Source: Lactobacillaceae bacterium AF64-9pH9TA (lineage in GTDB: Bacteria > Bacillota > Bacilli > Lactobacillales > Lactobacillaceae). From it: a stretch of DNA of 64,000 nucleotides. Every line of letters begins with the position of its first letter. Position 1 is the first letter of the stretch. This document shows positions 53,584 through 62,503 of the stretch, piece after piece. The translations under genes were made by a program, and so were the position numbers. The notes beneath the pieces were generated by a model. That model was not told the origin of the DNA. It searched no databases and saw only the letters and a list, made by a program, of their open reading frames with translations. The stretch covers positions 32,335-96,334 of the forward strand of contig JAQDCK010000007.1 in assembly GCA_027681045.1 (NCBI GenBank), given 5' to 3'.

Positions 53584-56571
53584 ATGGCAGAAGCCCTTTA
53601 CCAATTTACCGATCAAGAACGCGCCCGATATGAGAAAACACCCCTGCCACTTTTAGTTATGCAGGTCATCGACGGGGAGTCCCATGCCTTGCTGGCTTCT
53701 GACGAATACTGCAAGATGGTTGGCTCTGACCGGGACTCCATGCTGGCATACCTCAACCAGCACAGCTTTGACCGGGTCTACCCGGCTGACGTTGTCCGCC
53801 TGGCAACTTTTTCAGCCTCAGCTATCAAGTATCCCCAATGCCACTTGACCTACCGCCTGTCCATCAAGGGCGAATACCACACCCTTTTTGTCCACTCAAA
53901 GCGAATCAAGACTGAGGACGGCACAATCCTTTTGCTGGTTACCTACTTTGACCTGGGCAATGACCAGAGCCAGCAGACCAAGGAGCAAAGTGAGTCCCCG
54001 GACATGGACCTGCTGACGGACATGCCCAATGTCAGCTACTTCAGCAAGTTCGGAGATGACTTTTTAAGAAATCTCTTAAAGCAGGCCGGACAAGTTGACG
54101 TTATTTACTTCGACATTTCCTCCCTGCACTCTTACAACGACCACTTTGGCTTCTTGCAGGGGAACCAGCTTATCAAGAAGTGCGGGGAAATCATCCGGGC
54201 CAGCTTCCAGGAAGGGCTGACCCTGCGCTATGTCGACGACTCCTTCTTGACCATCACTGCTCCCAGCCAGCTTAAGAAGCTGCTGCCGGAGATCCAGAAG
54301 AAAGTCGCGGATTTTTCCGCTGACAAGGTCACGACCGTCAGAGCCGGCGTCTACCAGGTCAAGGAAATGGAAGCAGCCACCAGCGCCGTCGACAAGGCCT
54401 ACCTGGCCCTGCGCTACATGGGCGATGACCGGCACAAGGCCTACCAGTTTTACAATACATCCGTCAAGAAGCGCTTTGAGCTGCAGGACTATTTGATGGG
54501 CCACTTTGAAGAAGCCCTCAGCCAGAACTGGCTCAAGGTTTACTATCAGCCGATTTTCAACCTCTATTCTAAGAAAATCTGCAACTTTGAAGCTGTCTCC
54601 CGCTGGCAGGAGCCAGGCAAGCCGGCTTTAAAAGCTAGCCGCTTTATCCCAGTTCTGGAAAGAAGCGGCCTGGTCTACCAGCTGGACCTCCATGTCTTAG
54701 ACCATGTCTGCCAGCTGCTGAACCAAAGACGGGCCGACAACCTGCCAACCGTTCCGGTCTACATCAACCTCTCGCCTAGCGACTTCAACATCGACAGTTT
54801 TATCGATCAAGTTCTCGGGATCACCCAGAAATACCAGATCCCCCATAACATGATACAGTTTGACCTGATGGCTCGGCCAGTGACCATTGACCAGCGGCGC
54901 TTGCAGGACGCGGCGGCCGGCCTGCAAAAGCTAGGCTTCAGGATCTGCCTGGACCGCTATGGCGGGGAAAACAACGCCTTGTCAACGGAAACCATGCTGG
55001 AATACAATTTCGACTATCTTAAAGTCGACGTCCGCAGATTCAATACCAACCGGCAAAGGGCCAAGATCATCCTGGCTTCCGTCATCAACATGTCCCGCCT
55101 GCTCAAGATCGTCCCGGTTGTCAAGGGGATTGAAGACCAGGCCATGCTCAACTTCATCTGGTCCTTAGGAATCATGCTGTCTCAGGGGCGGCTTTTGGCT
55201 AAAGAAATGCCGGAAGAAGAACTGAGCCAGGAGAGAGATAACTTTGAAAGCGTTGAAGAAAGAGACCTTTTCTCTGGCTTCAACCACATCAACGTCCTGG
55301 ATCCCTACTTGGAAACCCAGGACCAGCTGGACAACAACTTTGAGAATCCCCGGCCTAATTCCATCTTTATCGTCCAAAGCCAGCAGGCCAAGCTGGTCTA
55401 CTGCAACAGTGCCTTCCGCTCCTGGACCCGCCGCTTGGGCTACGCTGATACAGAGGCTTTTGTCAAGAACTGCAACAGGGCGAAGGCTGGCAACTACAGC
55501 CGTTTTTGGACCGCTATTGACCAATGCAAGCAGGTCAAAGAGATCTCCCAGTTTGACTGGATTACCGACCAGGAACAGTTTAAAGTCCGCCTGCAACTGA
55601 TCTCCAAGACCGACAACCTGACCGCCTTCCTCTCTGATGGCTACAAGGTCAAGAACCGGACCCCGCAAACGGACTACCAGCACTTGGTCAAGGAGGGCCG
55701 GGGCCTGGACCAGGAGAAGGTTCGCCTGGCCCTCTTGGAAAACAGCAATGTCGGCCTCTTCTGGAAGGATGGTCAGCTTGAATACCTGGGGGCCAACCAG
55801 CGCTTTTTGGACTACTTCGGCTTGAAGCTCAAGGATATCCTGGGCCAGCTTGGCTGCCCGTATCCAAATAACGATCATGATGATTTGCAGAAAATCATGG
55901 ACCAGGAAAAACAGCTCTTAAAGGACGGGGTAGCCTTAAACGACTACCTGACCCTCAGTATCAACGACAACCACCAGACCTTCCACTACTATCTCTCGCC
56001 AATTTACGACGATAACACCATCTGCGGCCTCCTGGGCTTTATCATGGATGTTACCAACCAAATGGACGAGCTGAACCAGCTGCAGGTTGAAGCGGCCCGG
56101 GACCCTTTGACCACCTTGAAGAACCGGCGCAGTTTTGTCCGGGACTCCGGCTACTTGACACAAAGAGACATTTCGGTCATGATGATCGACATTGACTACT
56201 TCAAGACTTTTAACGACAAGTTCGGCCACCTGTACGGGGACGCGGTCTTGAAGAAGATCAGCGAGGCCCTCCTGCACGTTTACGGGATCGGTCACTGCTA
56301 CCGCTACGGGGGCGACGAGTTCTTGGTCATTGAGGACTTTGAATCCAAGGACCGGCTGCGCAGGAATGACCAAAAGGTCCGGGAATACTTGAAACAGGTC
56401 AAAATTCTGGACTTGAAGTTTGACATCCATATTTCTGCCGGCTATGTCTATGGCCAGGCCCAGACCCCAGACGAGGTCTACGAGATGATCCGGGAAGCCG
56501 ACCACATGCTCTACCAGAGTAAGGAAAATGGCCGCAACCAGATCAGCGGCGGGCCTTCGCGCTATAATTAG
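53584..56571 (+). CDS. PAS-GGDEF*-EAL*-PAS-GGDEF protein, putative diguanylate cyclase
   Basis: A 995-residue cytosolic protein. Order: PAS-like domain (~10-125), degenerate GGDEF (~145-295; signature reads RYVDDSF), degenerate EAL (~300-555; EAV in place of EAL, LDRYGG in place of DDFG), two PAS-like segments (~590-690 and ~710-835) and a C-terminal GGDEF (~845-990) with intact RYGGDEF at 907-913, DPLTTLKNRRSF and IDIDYFKTFNDKFGH. No RxxD inhibitory site is seen before GGDEF. The intact part should make c-di-GMP; the degenerate pair may be a sensor. No membrane segments. No other c-di-GMP gene is in the window. Confidence 0.88.
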   Translation: MAEALYQFTDQERARYEKTPLPLLVMQVIDGESHALLASDEYCKMVGSDRDSMLAYLNQHSFDRVYPADVVRLATFSASAIKYPQCHLTYRLSIKGEYHTLFVHSKRIKTEDGTILLLVTYFDLGNDQSQQTKEQSESPDMDLLTDMPNVSYFSKFGDDFLRNLLKQAGQVDVIYFDISSLHSYNDHFGFLQGNQLIKKCGEIIRASFQEGLTLRYVDDSFLTITAPSQLKKLLPEIQKKVADFSADKVTTVRAGVYQVKEMEAATSAVDKAYLALRYMGDDRHKAYQFYNTSVKKRFELQDYLMGHFEEALSQNWLKVYYQPIFNLYSKKICNFEAVSRWQEPGKPALKASRFIPVLERSGLVYQLDLHVLDHVCQLLNQRRADNLPTVPVYINLSPSDFNIDSFIDQVLGITQKYQIPHNMIQFDLMARPVTIDQRRLQDAAAGLQKLGFRICLDRYGGENNALSTETMLEYNFDYLKVDVRRFNTNRQRAKIILASVINMSRLLKIVPVVKGIEDQAMLNFIWSLGIMLSQGRLLAKEMPEEELSQERDNFESVEERDLFSGFNHINVLDPYLETQDQLDNNFENPRPNSIFIVQSQQAKLVYCNSAFRSWTRRLGYADTEAFVKNCNRAKAGNYSRFWTAIDQCKQVKEISQFDWITDQEQFKVRLQLISKTDNLTAFLSDGYKVKNRTPQTDYQHLVKEGRGLDQEKVRLALLENSNVGLFWKDGQLEYLGANQRFLDYFGLKLKDILGQLGCPYPNNDHDDLQKIMDQEKQLLKDGVALNDYLTLSINDNHQTFHYYLSPIYDDNTICGLLGFIMDVTNQMDELNQLQVEAARDPLTTLKNRRSFVRDSGYLTQRDISVMMIDIDYFKTFNDKFGHLYGDAVLKKISEALLHVYGIGHCYRYGGDEFLVIEDFESKDRLRRNDQKVREYLKQVKILDLKFDIHISAGYVYGQAQTPDEVYEMIREADHMLYQSKENGRNQISGGPSRYN

Positions 56572-56596
56572 CCTGCTATTTAACTGAATGAGCATT

Positions 56597-56626
56597 AAAA
56601 AATCCACCCATCTGGGTGGATTTTTG
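56597..56626. terminator. Terminator after the GGDEF gene
   Basis: AAAAATCCACCC, ATCT, GGGTGGATTTTT; bidirectional. Confidence 0.88.
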
Positions 56627-56662
56627 CTTGCAGTGCTTTCTGTATTTCTTTTTTCTCCCTGT

Positions 56663-57166
56663 TTACCGCAAGCGGTGTTGGAACTGCTTTTCGATGCCGG
56701 CATGGTAGACCAGGTTGTAGCCTAAGCCCGCCCCAACGGCTGCCTGCAGGCATTCAAAAGGAAACTTGACCAGGGAGATGGCCGGGGTCGCGTAAATGAA
56801 GGCCCGGCCTAAAGTGTAGCCAGTTACCATCACGGCGGCGCCGATAAAGATGCCCAAGATGACCTTCTTTTGCTCGCCGGCAAACTTGTGGGCAAAGTAA
56901 GAGATGATCAAGGCTTCAAAGCCGTGGGAGAAGAGGCTGACGAACATGGGCGCCGGGTAGAAAAGGAAGTCGCCTAAGAAGGCCCCTACCCCGCCGACCA
57001 CGAAGGCCTCTGATGGGGACAGCAGCAAGGCCGCCGCCACGATGACCACGTCGTTGAAGTATAGGTGGCCGCCCGGGACAGGGATACTGAATGAAGATAA
57101 GGCAACGTTCATCGCCATCAAAACGGCGACGACGGCGGTTCTTTTGACTGACCATGATTTTTGCAT
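56663..57166 (-). CDS. ECF transporter S component, substrate unknown
   Basis: A 167-residue membrane protein with six hydrophobic segments. The start VKRTAVVAVLMAMNVALS and the block GGHLYFNDVVIVAAALLL, then VGGVGAFLGDFLFYP, match S components of the PF12822-type. The substrate (pantothenate, pyridoxine or other vitamin) is not deducible. It depends on EcfA/EcfT elsewhere. AAGGGAAATCACATG gives the start. Confidence 0.8.
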   Translation of the reverse strand: MQKSWSVKRTAVVAVLMAMNVALSSFSIPVPGGHLYFNDVVIVAAALLLSPSEAFVVGGVGAFLGDFLFYPAPMFVSLFSHGFEALIISYFAHKFAGEQKKVILGIFIGAAVMVTGYTLGRAFIYATPAISLVKFPFECLQAAVGAGLGYNLVYHAGIEKQFQHRLR

Positions 57167-57253
57167 GTGATTTCCCTCCAGCTTGTAACTTTACCTTCTA
57201 TTTTAGCACTTTTTCAGTATTTTTTAAGGCTTTTTTCTTACAAAAAAGAAGAA

Positions 57254-57286
57254 AGAAAAAGCCAAGGCGATGGCCTCAGCTTAGCT
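57254..57286 (-). terminator. Terminator after the acetaldehyde dehydrogenase gene
   Basis: AAGCTGAGGC, CATC, GCCTTGGCTT (wobble pairs) then a T run on the minus strand. Confidence 0.7.
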
Positions 57287-57327
57287 AATTTAAGATATGG
57301 ATTCTTGATTTTTAATGACGGTATTTT

Positions 57328-58722
57328 TTATAAGATTGGCTTTCTTCTCATGGCCACGGTCTTGATGTTCAAGAGGTCCTTGGCAGTGATGTTGTGAGAA
57401 ACTGAGTTGGCCCCGTATGAGCCGGTTCCCAGGGTCAAGGATGGCATCATGTTGTTGTAGACCCCGCCGATCCCACCAAGGGCAGCCGGGCTGTTGACCA
57501 GGATACGGCAGGCAGACATGGCGAAGGCAAACTTGCGGATAACCTTGCTGTTTTGGGTGTGGATGCCGGCAGTGTGGCCCCGGCCGCCATAGTTCAAGAG
57601 GTCGGTGCAGATCTTGAAGGCCTGGGCACTGTTTTCCGCCTTGTATAGGGTGAAGACCGGGGACAGCTTTTCAGCTGACAATGGGTACTTCGGGCCAACC
57701 CCCCTGTATTCTGCCACAATGACTTGGGTGTCGGCGGGCACGGTCACCCCACACATTTCAGCGATCTTGACCGCACTCTTGCCGGCCATCGGGCCAGCGA
57801 CTGTCCCCCGGCGGGGGTCGATGAAGTGTTCTTCAAAGAGCTTGATTTCGTCAGCCTTTAAGAAGTAGCAGTGGCGCTTTAAGAAGGCTTCCTTGACTTG
57901 GTCATAGACCACCTTGTCAACGACGACGGAGTTTTCTGAGGCACAGATCATCCCGTTGTCAAAAGTCTTGGACAAGACGATATCGTTAACTGACTGTTCA
58001 ATGTCCGCTGTCTTTTCAATATAGGACGGGCCGTTGCCTGGGCCTACGCCCAGGGCCGGCTTGCCAGTTGAGTAGGCAGCCTTGACCATGCCCGGGCCAC
58101 CAGTAGCCAGAACCATCTGGACCTTTGGGTTGTTCATCAGAGCCGTCGTGGCCGTGAGACTTGGGTGTTCGATCCATTGGATCCAGTTTTCCGGTGCCCC
58201 AGCGGCAACCGTGGCTTCCTTGATCAGCTTGGCCGTTTCAACGCAGCACTTTTGAGCTTGCGGGTGGAAGCCGAAGATGATGGTGTTCTTGCTCTTCATG
58301 GCGATCATGGCCTTGAAGATAACCGTAGAAGTCGGGTTGGTGACCGGCGTTACCCCGGCGATGACCCCGATCGGTTCAGCAATCTTCATCAAGCCTTCCT
58401 GCTTGTCTTCTTCGACCACCCCGACCGTCTTCATGTCCTTCATGCTTTCCCAGATAGTCTGGGCAGCATAGGTGTTCTTGGTCACCTTGTCTTCGACCTT
58501 GCCCCGGCCAGTTTCATCAACTGCCATTTGGGCCAGGTAGCGGGCATTGTCTTCACCGACTTTTTCAATGACTTGGCAAAGCTTGTCCACGTCTTCCTGG
58601 CTGAAGTCGTCCATTTGGGCTAAGGCTTCATGTGATTTATTAACCAAAATATCGATATTGTGGTAGATTTCGTCTTCAGTTTGAACTGACTTTTCCACTT
58701 CTGTGGTGCTTTGCTTAGGCAT
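57328..58722 (-). CDS. Stand-alone CoA-acylating acetaldehyde dehydrogenase (AdhE N-terminal half)
   Basis: A 464-residue protein equal to the aldehyde dehydrogenase half of AdhE. It converts acetyl-CoA and NADH to acetaldehyde. PIGVIAGVTPVTNPTS, GPGNGPSYIEKTADI and the catalytic Cys in DNGMICASEN are present. AdhE would continue with a ~400-residue iron alcohol dehydrogenase after this point; here the gene stops at RRKPIL and a terminator follows, with no trace of the second half. That leaves acetaldehyde as end product unless a separate ADH exists. cre-like and Rex-like sites lie upstream. AGGAG precedes the ATG. Confidence 0.9.
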   Translation of the reverse strand: MPKQSTTEVEKSVQTEDEIYHNIDILVNKSHEALAQMDDFSQEDVDKLCQVIEKVGEDNARYLAQMAVDETGRGKVEDKVTKNTYAAQTIWESMKDMKTVGVVEEDKQEGLMKIAEPIGVIAGVTPVTNPTSTVIFKAMIAMKSKNTIIFGFHPQAQKCCVETAKLIKEATVAAGAPENWIQWIEHPSLTATTALMNNPKVQMVLATGGPGMVKAAYSTGKPALGVGPGNGPSYIEKTADIEQSVNDIVLSKTFDNGMICASENSVVVDKVVYDQVKEAFLKRHCYFLKADEIKLFEEHFIDPRRGTVAGPMAGKSAVKIAEMCGVTVPADTQVIVAEYRGVGPKYPLSAEKLSPVFTLYKAENSAQAFKICTDLLNYGGRGHTAGIHTQNSKVIRKFAFAMSACRILVNSPAALGGIGGVYNNMMPSLTLGTGSYGANSVSHNITAKDLLNIKTVAMRRKPIL

Positions 58723-58795
58723 TCTCTCGTCTCCTGCTTCTTGTTTATTACTTGTGATTCATTTCTCAATTACTACTATAACAGCATTTAGCAAA

Positions 58796-58826
58796 AAGAA
58801 AAGAGGGGGAAATCCCCCTTTTTTAA
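58796..58826. repeat. GC hairpin with A/T flanks in the ald leader
   Basis: GGGGG, AAAT, CCCCC flanked by A/G-rich and T-rich tracts, so terminator-like in both directions. Read on the minus strand it would sit in the acetaldehyde dehydrogenase leader and could attenuate it. Confidence 0.55.
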
Positions 58827-58871
58827 TAACACAAGAAGCTCTTTGCCCCTTATATTTTGCCTTATTAGCGA

Positions 58872-58885
58872 TGTAAGCGGTAACC
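58872..58885. promoter_or_regulatory. cre-like site (CcpA) upstream of acetaldehyde dehydrogenase
   Basis: TGTAAGCGGTAACC matches 13 of 14 positions of the published cre consensus TGWAANCGNTNWCA (last base differs). It lies ~150 bases before the gene start. Confidence 0.6.
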
Positions 58886-58896
58886 ATCTTTTGGTA

Positions 58897-58916
58897 TTGT
58901 GAATAAATTATTTTAC
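58897..58916. promoter_or_regulatory. Rex-like half-site upstream of acetaldehyde dehydrogenase
   Basis: TTGTGAATAAATTATTTTAC: perfect left half TTGTGAA, poor right half. adhE genes are classic Rex targets and rex is encoded in this window. Confidence 0.45.
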
Positions 58917-59092
58917 TTTCCTTTTCAACTTTTACAAAAGATAGCGATTTCTGTCACAAAAGTTAAAAGACGCTTTTCCAACTTTTTCGCCGATAAAAAA
59001 CAGATTTGCTTGCCTGTATTCTCCTTTTTTCACTAAAAAAGACTGGGTAAAAGCCATTTTATCTTTTAGCAGTTCAGTAATTTTTTCACTTG

Positions 59093-59143
59093 ATCTCTGC
59101 TTTTTAGCTGTTTTTGGGCAAAAAGAAGAGAAAAAGCAGAGAT
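59093..59143. repeat. 13-base perfect inverted repeat
   Basis: ATCTCTGCTTTTT (59093-59105) and AAAAAGCAGAGAT (59131-59143) separated by 25 bases, between the permease terminator and the acetaldehyde dehydrogenase control region. Not a terminator (long loop). Role unknown. Confidence 0.7.
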
Positions 59144-59187
59144 AAGATACTCTCTTCGCTAGAAAGGCTAACCTTCTGGACAAAAAA

Positions 59188-59217
59188 ACAGCCATGACTT
59201 CCGTCATGACTGTACAA
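59188..59217 (-). terminator. Terminator of the amino acid permease gene
   Basis: ACAGTCATGAC, 4-base loop, GTCATGGCTGT then a T-rich run on the minus strand. Confidence 0.8.
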
Positions 59218-59228
59218 TCTGTTCAATT

Positions 59229-60617
59229 TTAGTTATCGGACCGCTTGTCCTTGGCCCGCTGGTGGAAGTAGCAGAAGCTGCCGAAGAAGATGACCCAGGC
59301 CGTAGCCAGGCTGGCCCCGAAGATATCTTCTTTGACGAAGAAGAGGCTGAAGAAGATGATCAGGAAGAAGGCAATCGTCAATGGACTGGTTACCTGGTAA
59401 AAAGGCATTTTGAAGCCGTCTTCCATAAAGTCACTGGACTTGCGGTACTTCCGGTGGGCCAGCAGGGCCAGGACGTAAACCAGGATGAAGATATCACTGG
59501 TTGCCCCGGCGACCATGCTGAAGGCCTCAATTGCCGTGTTAGAGAAGCTGAGGATTGGCGCGATCAAAGCGAATAAAACTGAGATCCCGATTCCTCTTGC
59601 CGGTACCCCATTTGGGGCAATCTTGGCAAACTTTTCCTTCAGCCAGCTGCCGCGGATGGCTTCTTGCGCTAATTGGAAGAAGTGCCGGCCTGCTGAGAAG
59701 ATGGTTGAGTTCAAGGCTGAAGCCGCGCTGGTCAAAACCACGAAGTTCAGAACTGAAGCCGCGGTAGTGAAGCCGGCTAACTGGAAGACCTGGACAAAAG
59801 GACTGCTGGAGGCAGACACTGACCGCCAAGGAACCACGCACATGATCACGGTCAAAGTCCCGATGTAGAAGATCAAGATTCTTAGCAGGGTCTCATTGAC
59901 CGCCTTTTTGATCACCTGGTGGGGATCTTCAGCTTCCCCGATCGTGATGGTCACGAATTCAATCCCGGCAAAGGAGAAGAAGACCATCGGGAAGGCGGTA
60001 AAGAAGGCGTAAGTGCCATTTGGCGCCAGCTTGAAGTTCTTGGTCAGGTTGGCCAAAGAAGCATAGCCGACTGGGGTTTTAGCATGGCTTGCCACCAGGA
60101 AGACCCCGGTCAAGATCATGGAGATAATAGCGATGATCTTGATCATGGCAAACCAGAATTCCGTTTCCCCAAAGAGGCGGGCTGCCGTCAAGTTCAGCAG
60201 GGTCAAGACTCCTAAGAAGATCAGCTCAACCAGCCAAAGAGGCGCGTGCGGGAACCAGTACTGGAAGTAGGTCCCGACCGCTGTAAGTTCAGCCATACAG
60301 GCAAAGAGCAGGCCGATCCAGTAAGACCAGCCAGCGAAGTTGCCGGCTGCTGGCCCCAGGTATTTAGTAATAAATGAGACGAAGGTATGGTGGTTGGGGT
60401 CTGAGTAAAACATTTCTCCCAATGCCCGCAGCATGAAGAAGAAAAAGACCCCCATGAATGCATAAATCAAAATGACTGATGGTCCAGTGGCCGAGATCGT
60501 GCTGCCGGCCCCTAAGAAGAGACCAGTCCCAATCGTGCCCCCGATGGCAATCATCTGTACGTGCCGGTTCGATAAGGACCGGAGCGTTCCGTCCGCGTTT
60601 TCGTGTTTTTTCGCCAT
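59229..60617 (-). CDS. Amino acid permease, APC superfamily (AAT type)
   Basis: A 462-residue transporter with 12 hydrophobic helices. SNRHVQMIAIGGTIGTGLFL is the substrate-binding first helix, and FSFAGIEFVTITIGEAEDP is the conserved sixth-helix region. Amino acid specificity cannot be read. AGGAGG precedes the ATG; monocistronic. Confidence 0.9.
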   Translation of the reverse strand: MAKKHENADGTLRSLSNRHVQMIAIGGTIGTGLFLGAGSTISATGPSVILIYAFMGVFFFFMLRALGEMFYSDPNHHTFVSFITKYLGPAAGNFAGWSYWIGLLFACMAELTAVGTYFQYWFPHAPLWLVELIFLGVLTLLNLTAARLFGETEFWFAMIKIIAIISMILTGVFLVASHAKTPVGYASLANLTKNFKLAPNGTYAFFTAFPMVFFSFAGIEFVTITIGEAEDPHQVIKKAVNETLLRILIFYIGTLTVIMCVVPWRSVSASSSPFVQVFQLAGFTTAASVLNFVVLTSAASALNSTIFSAGRHFFQLAQEAIRGSWLKEKFAKIAPNGVPARGIGISVLFALIAPILSFSNTAIEAFSMVAGATSDIFILVYVLALLAHRKYRKSSDFMEDGFKMPFYQVTSPLTIAFFLIIFFSLFFVKEDIFGASLATAWVIFFGSFCYFHQRAKDKRSDN

Positions 60618-60724
60618 CTGTCCTCCTAAATAATTAAAGCAACATTAATCTATAATTATTTTAATAATAGAGGAAATAGGCGGAAAAGTAAAGTTTTTAA
60701 GTAAATTAGACTGATTTTCGCCCT

Positions 60725-62503
60725 TTAATCGAACTGATCTTTAAGATAAAAATCTAAGGGCTGTTGATCTTCCAATTTAACTTTCTTTGCGGAATACAAT
60801 TTGTTTTTCTTTAAGAAAGCAATTGTCTGGCTGTAATTGCTGTAAACCGGATAGTAGATCTTGGCCCACTTGCCATTTGCCCGTGTCCAGGAAACCGCGA
60901 CTTGGCCAATCGGCTTCTGCAGGCTGGCCTGCTGGTAGTCCCACTTGGCTAAGTCTTGCTTGTAGGCTGCCCGGAAGTCCTTGTAAAGCTGGCTGTCCTG
61001 GCGCTTGATCGTTTCCTTGCCATTTGTGTAGGTAAAGGACACGCTATCCAAATTGTCCATAATCATCTGGTCGTGGTAGATCTGGAAGTAAGCCTGCTTA
61101 TAAGCCTTGGTCTTGCTGATTGGTTCAAAGTATTTCTTCAGGGTCTTTCTATCCACATCATAGACCCTGGTCTTGACGTGGCCATTCTTCATTCTGAAGA
61201 CAAAGCGCATCGCGACTGAATCTCCCCGTTCATGAGACCGGTTCTGGGTAAATTTGCTGCCGGCTTTGACCAGATTTACGAGGTCACTGTTTACCGGCAA
61301 ATACATGTATTTCGCGGCATAATCGCTGGCGTTACCTTTGACTGATTTTTTGCCCATGTAATAGTTGGTATAGATGCCGTCATCCTGTGAAATTGCCACA
61401 CTGGCTACTTGCTTGCTTGCAGGCAGCCAACCATCGTAGCGCTTGGCTCCCCAAACCATGCCGGCCAAAATTGCTAAACCCGCCACGGTTAACAGCAAGC
61501 TCTGAACAAAGTTGTGCTTCCAAGCGGCCAGGTCGAATTTGAAGATAATTTCCATCAAGCTGGCAGTTATTAAACCAATGATGAGGGCACCAATAATGCC
61601 GCAAGCAAAGTTTAAGCCAACCATCATGTAGCCAAGAATCCCGCCAATTGCCGCGAAATAGACAACCAAGATGATCTTAACCACCTGTTCAATCCAGGCA
61701 AAAGCAACAGCTCTACCCGCCTTTTCATTAGCCCGTTTCTGGTAAGCCCAGTAGGCTAAGGCCAGGTAAAGCACGGTCCAAAGCAGGTTAATCCCGATCC
61801 CCAGCCAGTGATTTGAGTTATATACCTGAGTCGAAGGATTGGTGTATGCTAACCAATCATGATTGTCATAGCCAGCCGTAGTTGCCAAGTCGGAATAGAA
61901 AAATGAATTCAGAAAAATCAAGCCAGTTTCAAAGCAGGAGAAGAAGATTGTGGCTAAGCCAGCCACAAAGGTATTCCCTGTGACCATCATGCTCAAAGAG
62001 GCGATAGCGTACCAGGCTGAAAAGGCAAAGAGGTCAACCAGAAAGCCCCGCCAGACCTCACCGTCAGCCAGGAAATTAGCCCCGCCTGCAGCCAAGATCA
62101 GCATTCCGGCCAGGAAAAAGAGCAAGTAAAGCAAGCCATAAATAAGCAAGCTGTTGACCGTAATTCCGATGAAGCGGGTCTTGCGGCTGACCGGCTGGCT
62201 CTCGTAATAGTCCACTTGCCGCGGCACGTGCAAGAAGCGGAAGCCTTCAAAGGCCAGATAGATGCCGAAGATCCCGGCCATGGCAGCCGACATGCTCTTA
62301 TTTTGAAAAATATAATATGTCCGGGCGTCATGCAGCAAGGAAGCCGTATTAACACCTTTGTTGCTGATCAAAACCAGAACCGGCCCAACGATATAGAACA
62401 TGGCCATAATCAAGATCGCCAAGACTACAGGTACTTTCCGGTGCCGCAGGATTTCTTTTTGCGGCAGACCGTGTTTATTTAAGGATAAGTTTGCGCGTGT
62501 CAT
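60725..62503 (-). CDS. ABC transporter permease with large extracellular domain, module 2
   Basis: A 592-residue membrane protein. About eight to ten helices occupy residues ~30-370 and the C-terminal ~200 residues are a soluble, probably external domain. The frame is open to 62527, but ATG 62503 follows GGAGGC. It overlaps the ATPase gene by 29 bases. FLHVPRQVDYYESQPVSRKTRF is a conserved loop of YtrC-like permeases. Substrate unknown. Confidence 0.82.
   Translation of the reverse strand: MTRANLSLNKHGLPQKEILRHRKVPVVLAILIMAMFYIVGPVLVLISNKGVNTASLLHDARTYYIFQNKSMSAAMAGIFGIYLAFEGFRFLHVPRQVDYYESQPVSRKTRFIGITVNSLLIYGLLYLLFFLAGMLILAAGGANFLADGEVWRGFLVDLFAFSAWYAIASLSMMVTGNTFVAGLATIFFSCFETGLIFLNSFFYSDLATTAGYDNHDWLAYTNPSTQVYNSNHWLGIGINLLWTVLYLALAYWAYQKRANEKAGRAVAFAWIEQVVKIILVVYFAAIGGILGYMMVGLNFACGIIGALIIGLITASLMEIIFKFDLAAWKHNFVQSLLLTVAGLAILAGMVWGAKRYDGWLPASKQVASVAISQDDGIYTNYYMGKKSVKGNASDYAAKYMYLPVNSDLVNLVKAGSKFTQNRSHERGDSVAMRFVFRMKNGHVKTRVYDVDRKTLKKYFEPISKTKAYKQAYFQIYHDQMIMDNLDSVSFTYTNGKETIKRQDSQLYKDFRAAYKQDLAKWDYQQASLQKPIGQVAVSWTRANGKWAKIYYPVYSNYSQTIAFLKKNKLYSAKKVKLEDQQPLDFYLKDQFD

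Noticed and set aside
55165..56703. Two long open frames on the minus strand (55165-55878 and 55936-56703)
   Set aside because: They lie opposite the GGDEF protein, have Val/Leu-rich low-information translations and no ribosome site; they are by-products of its codon bias.
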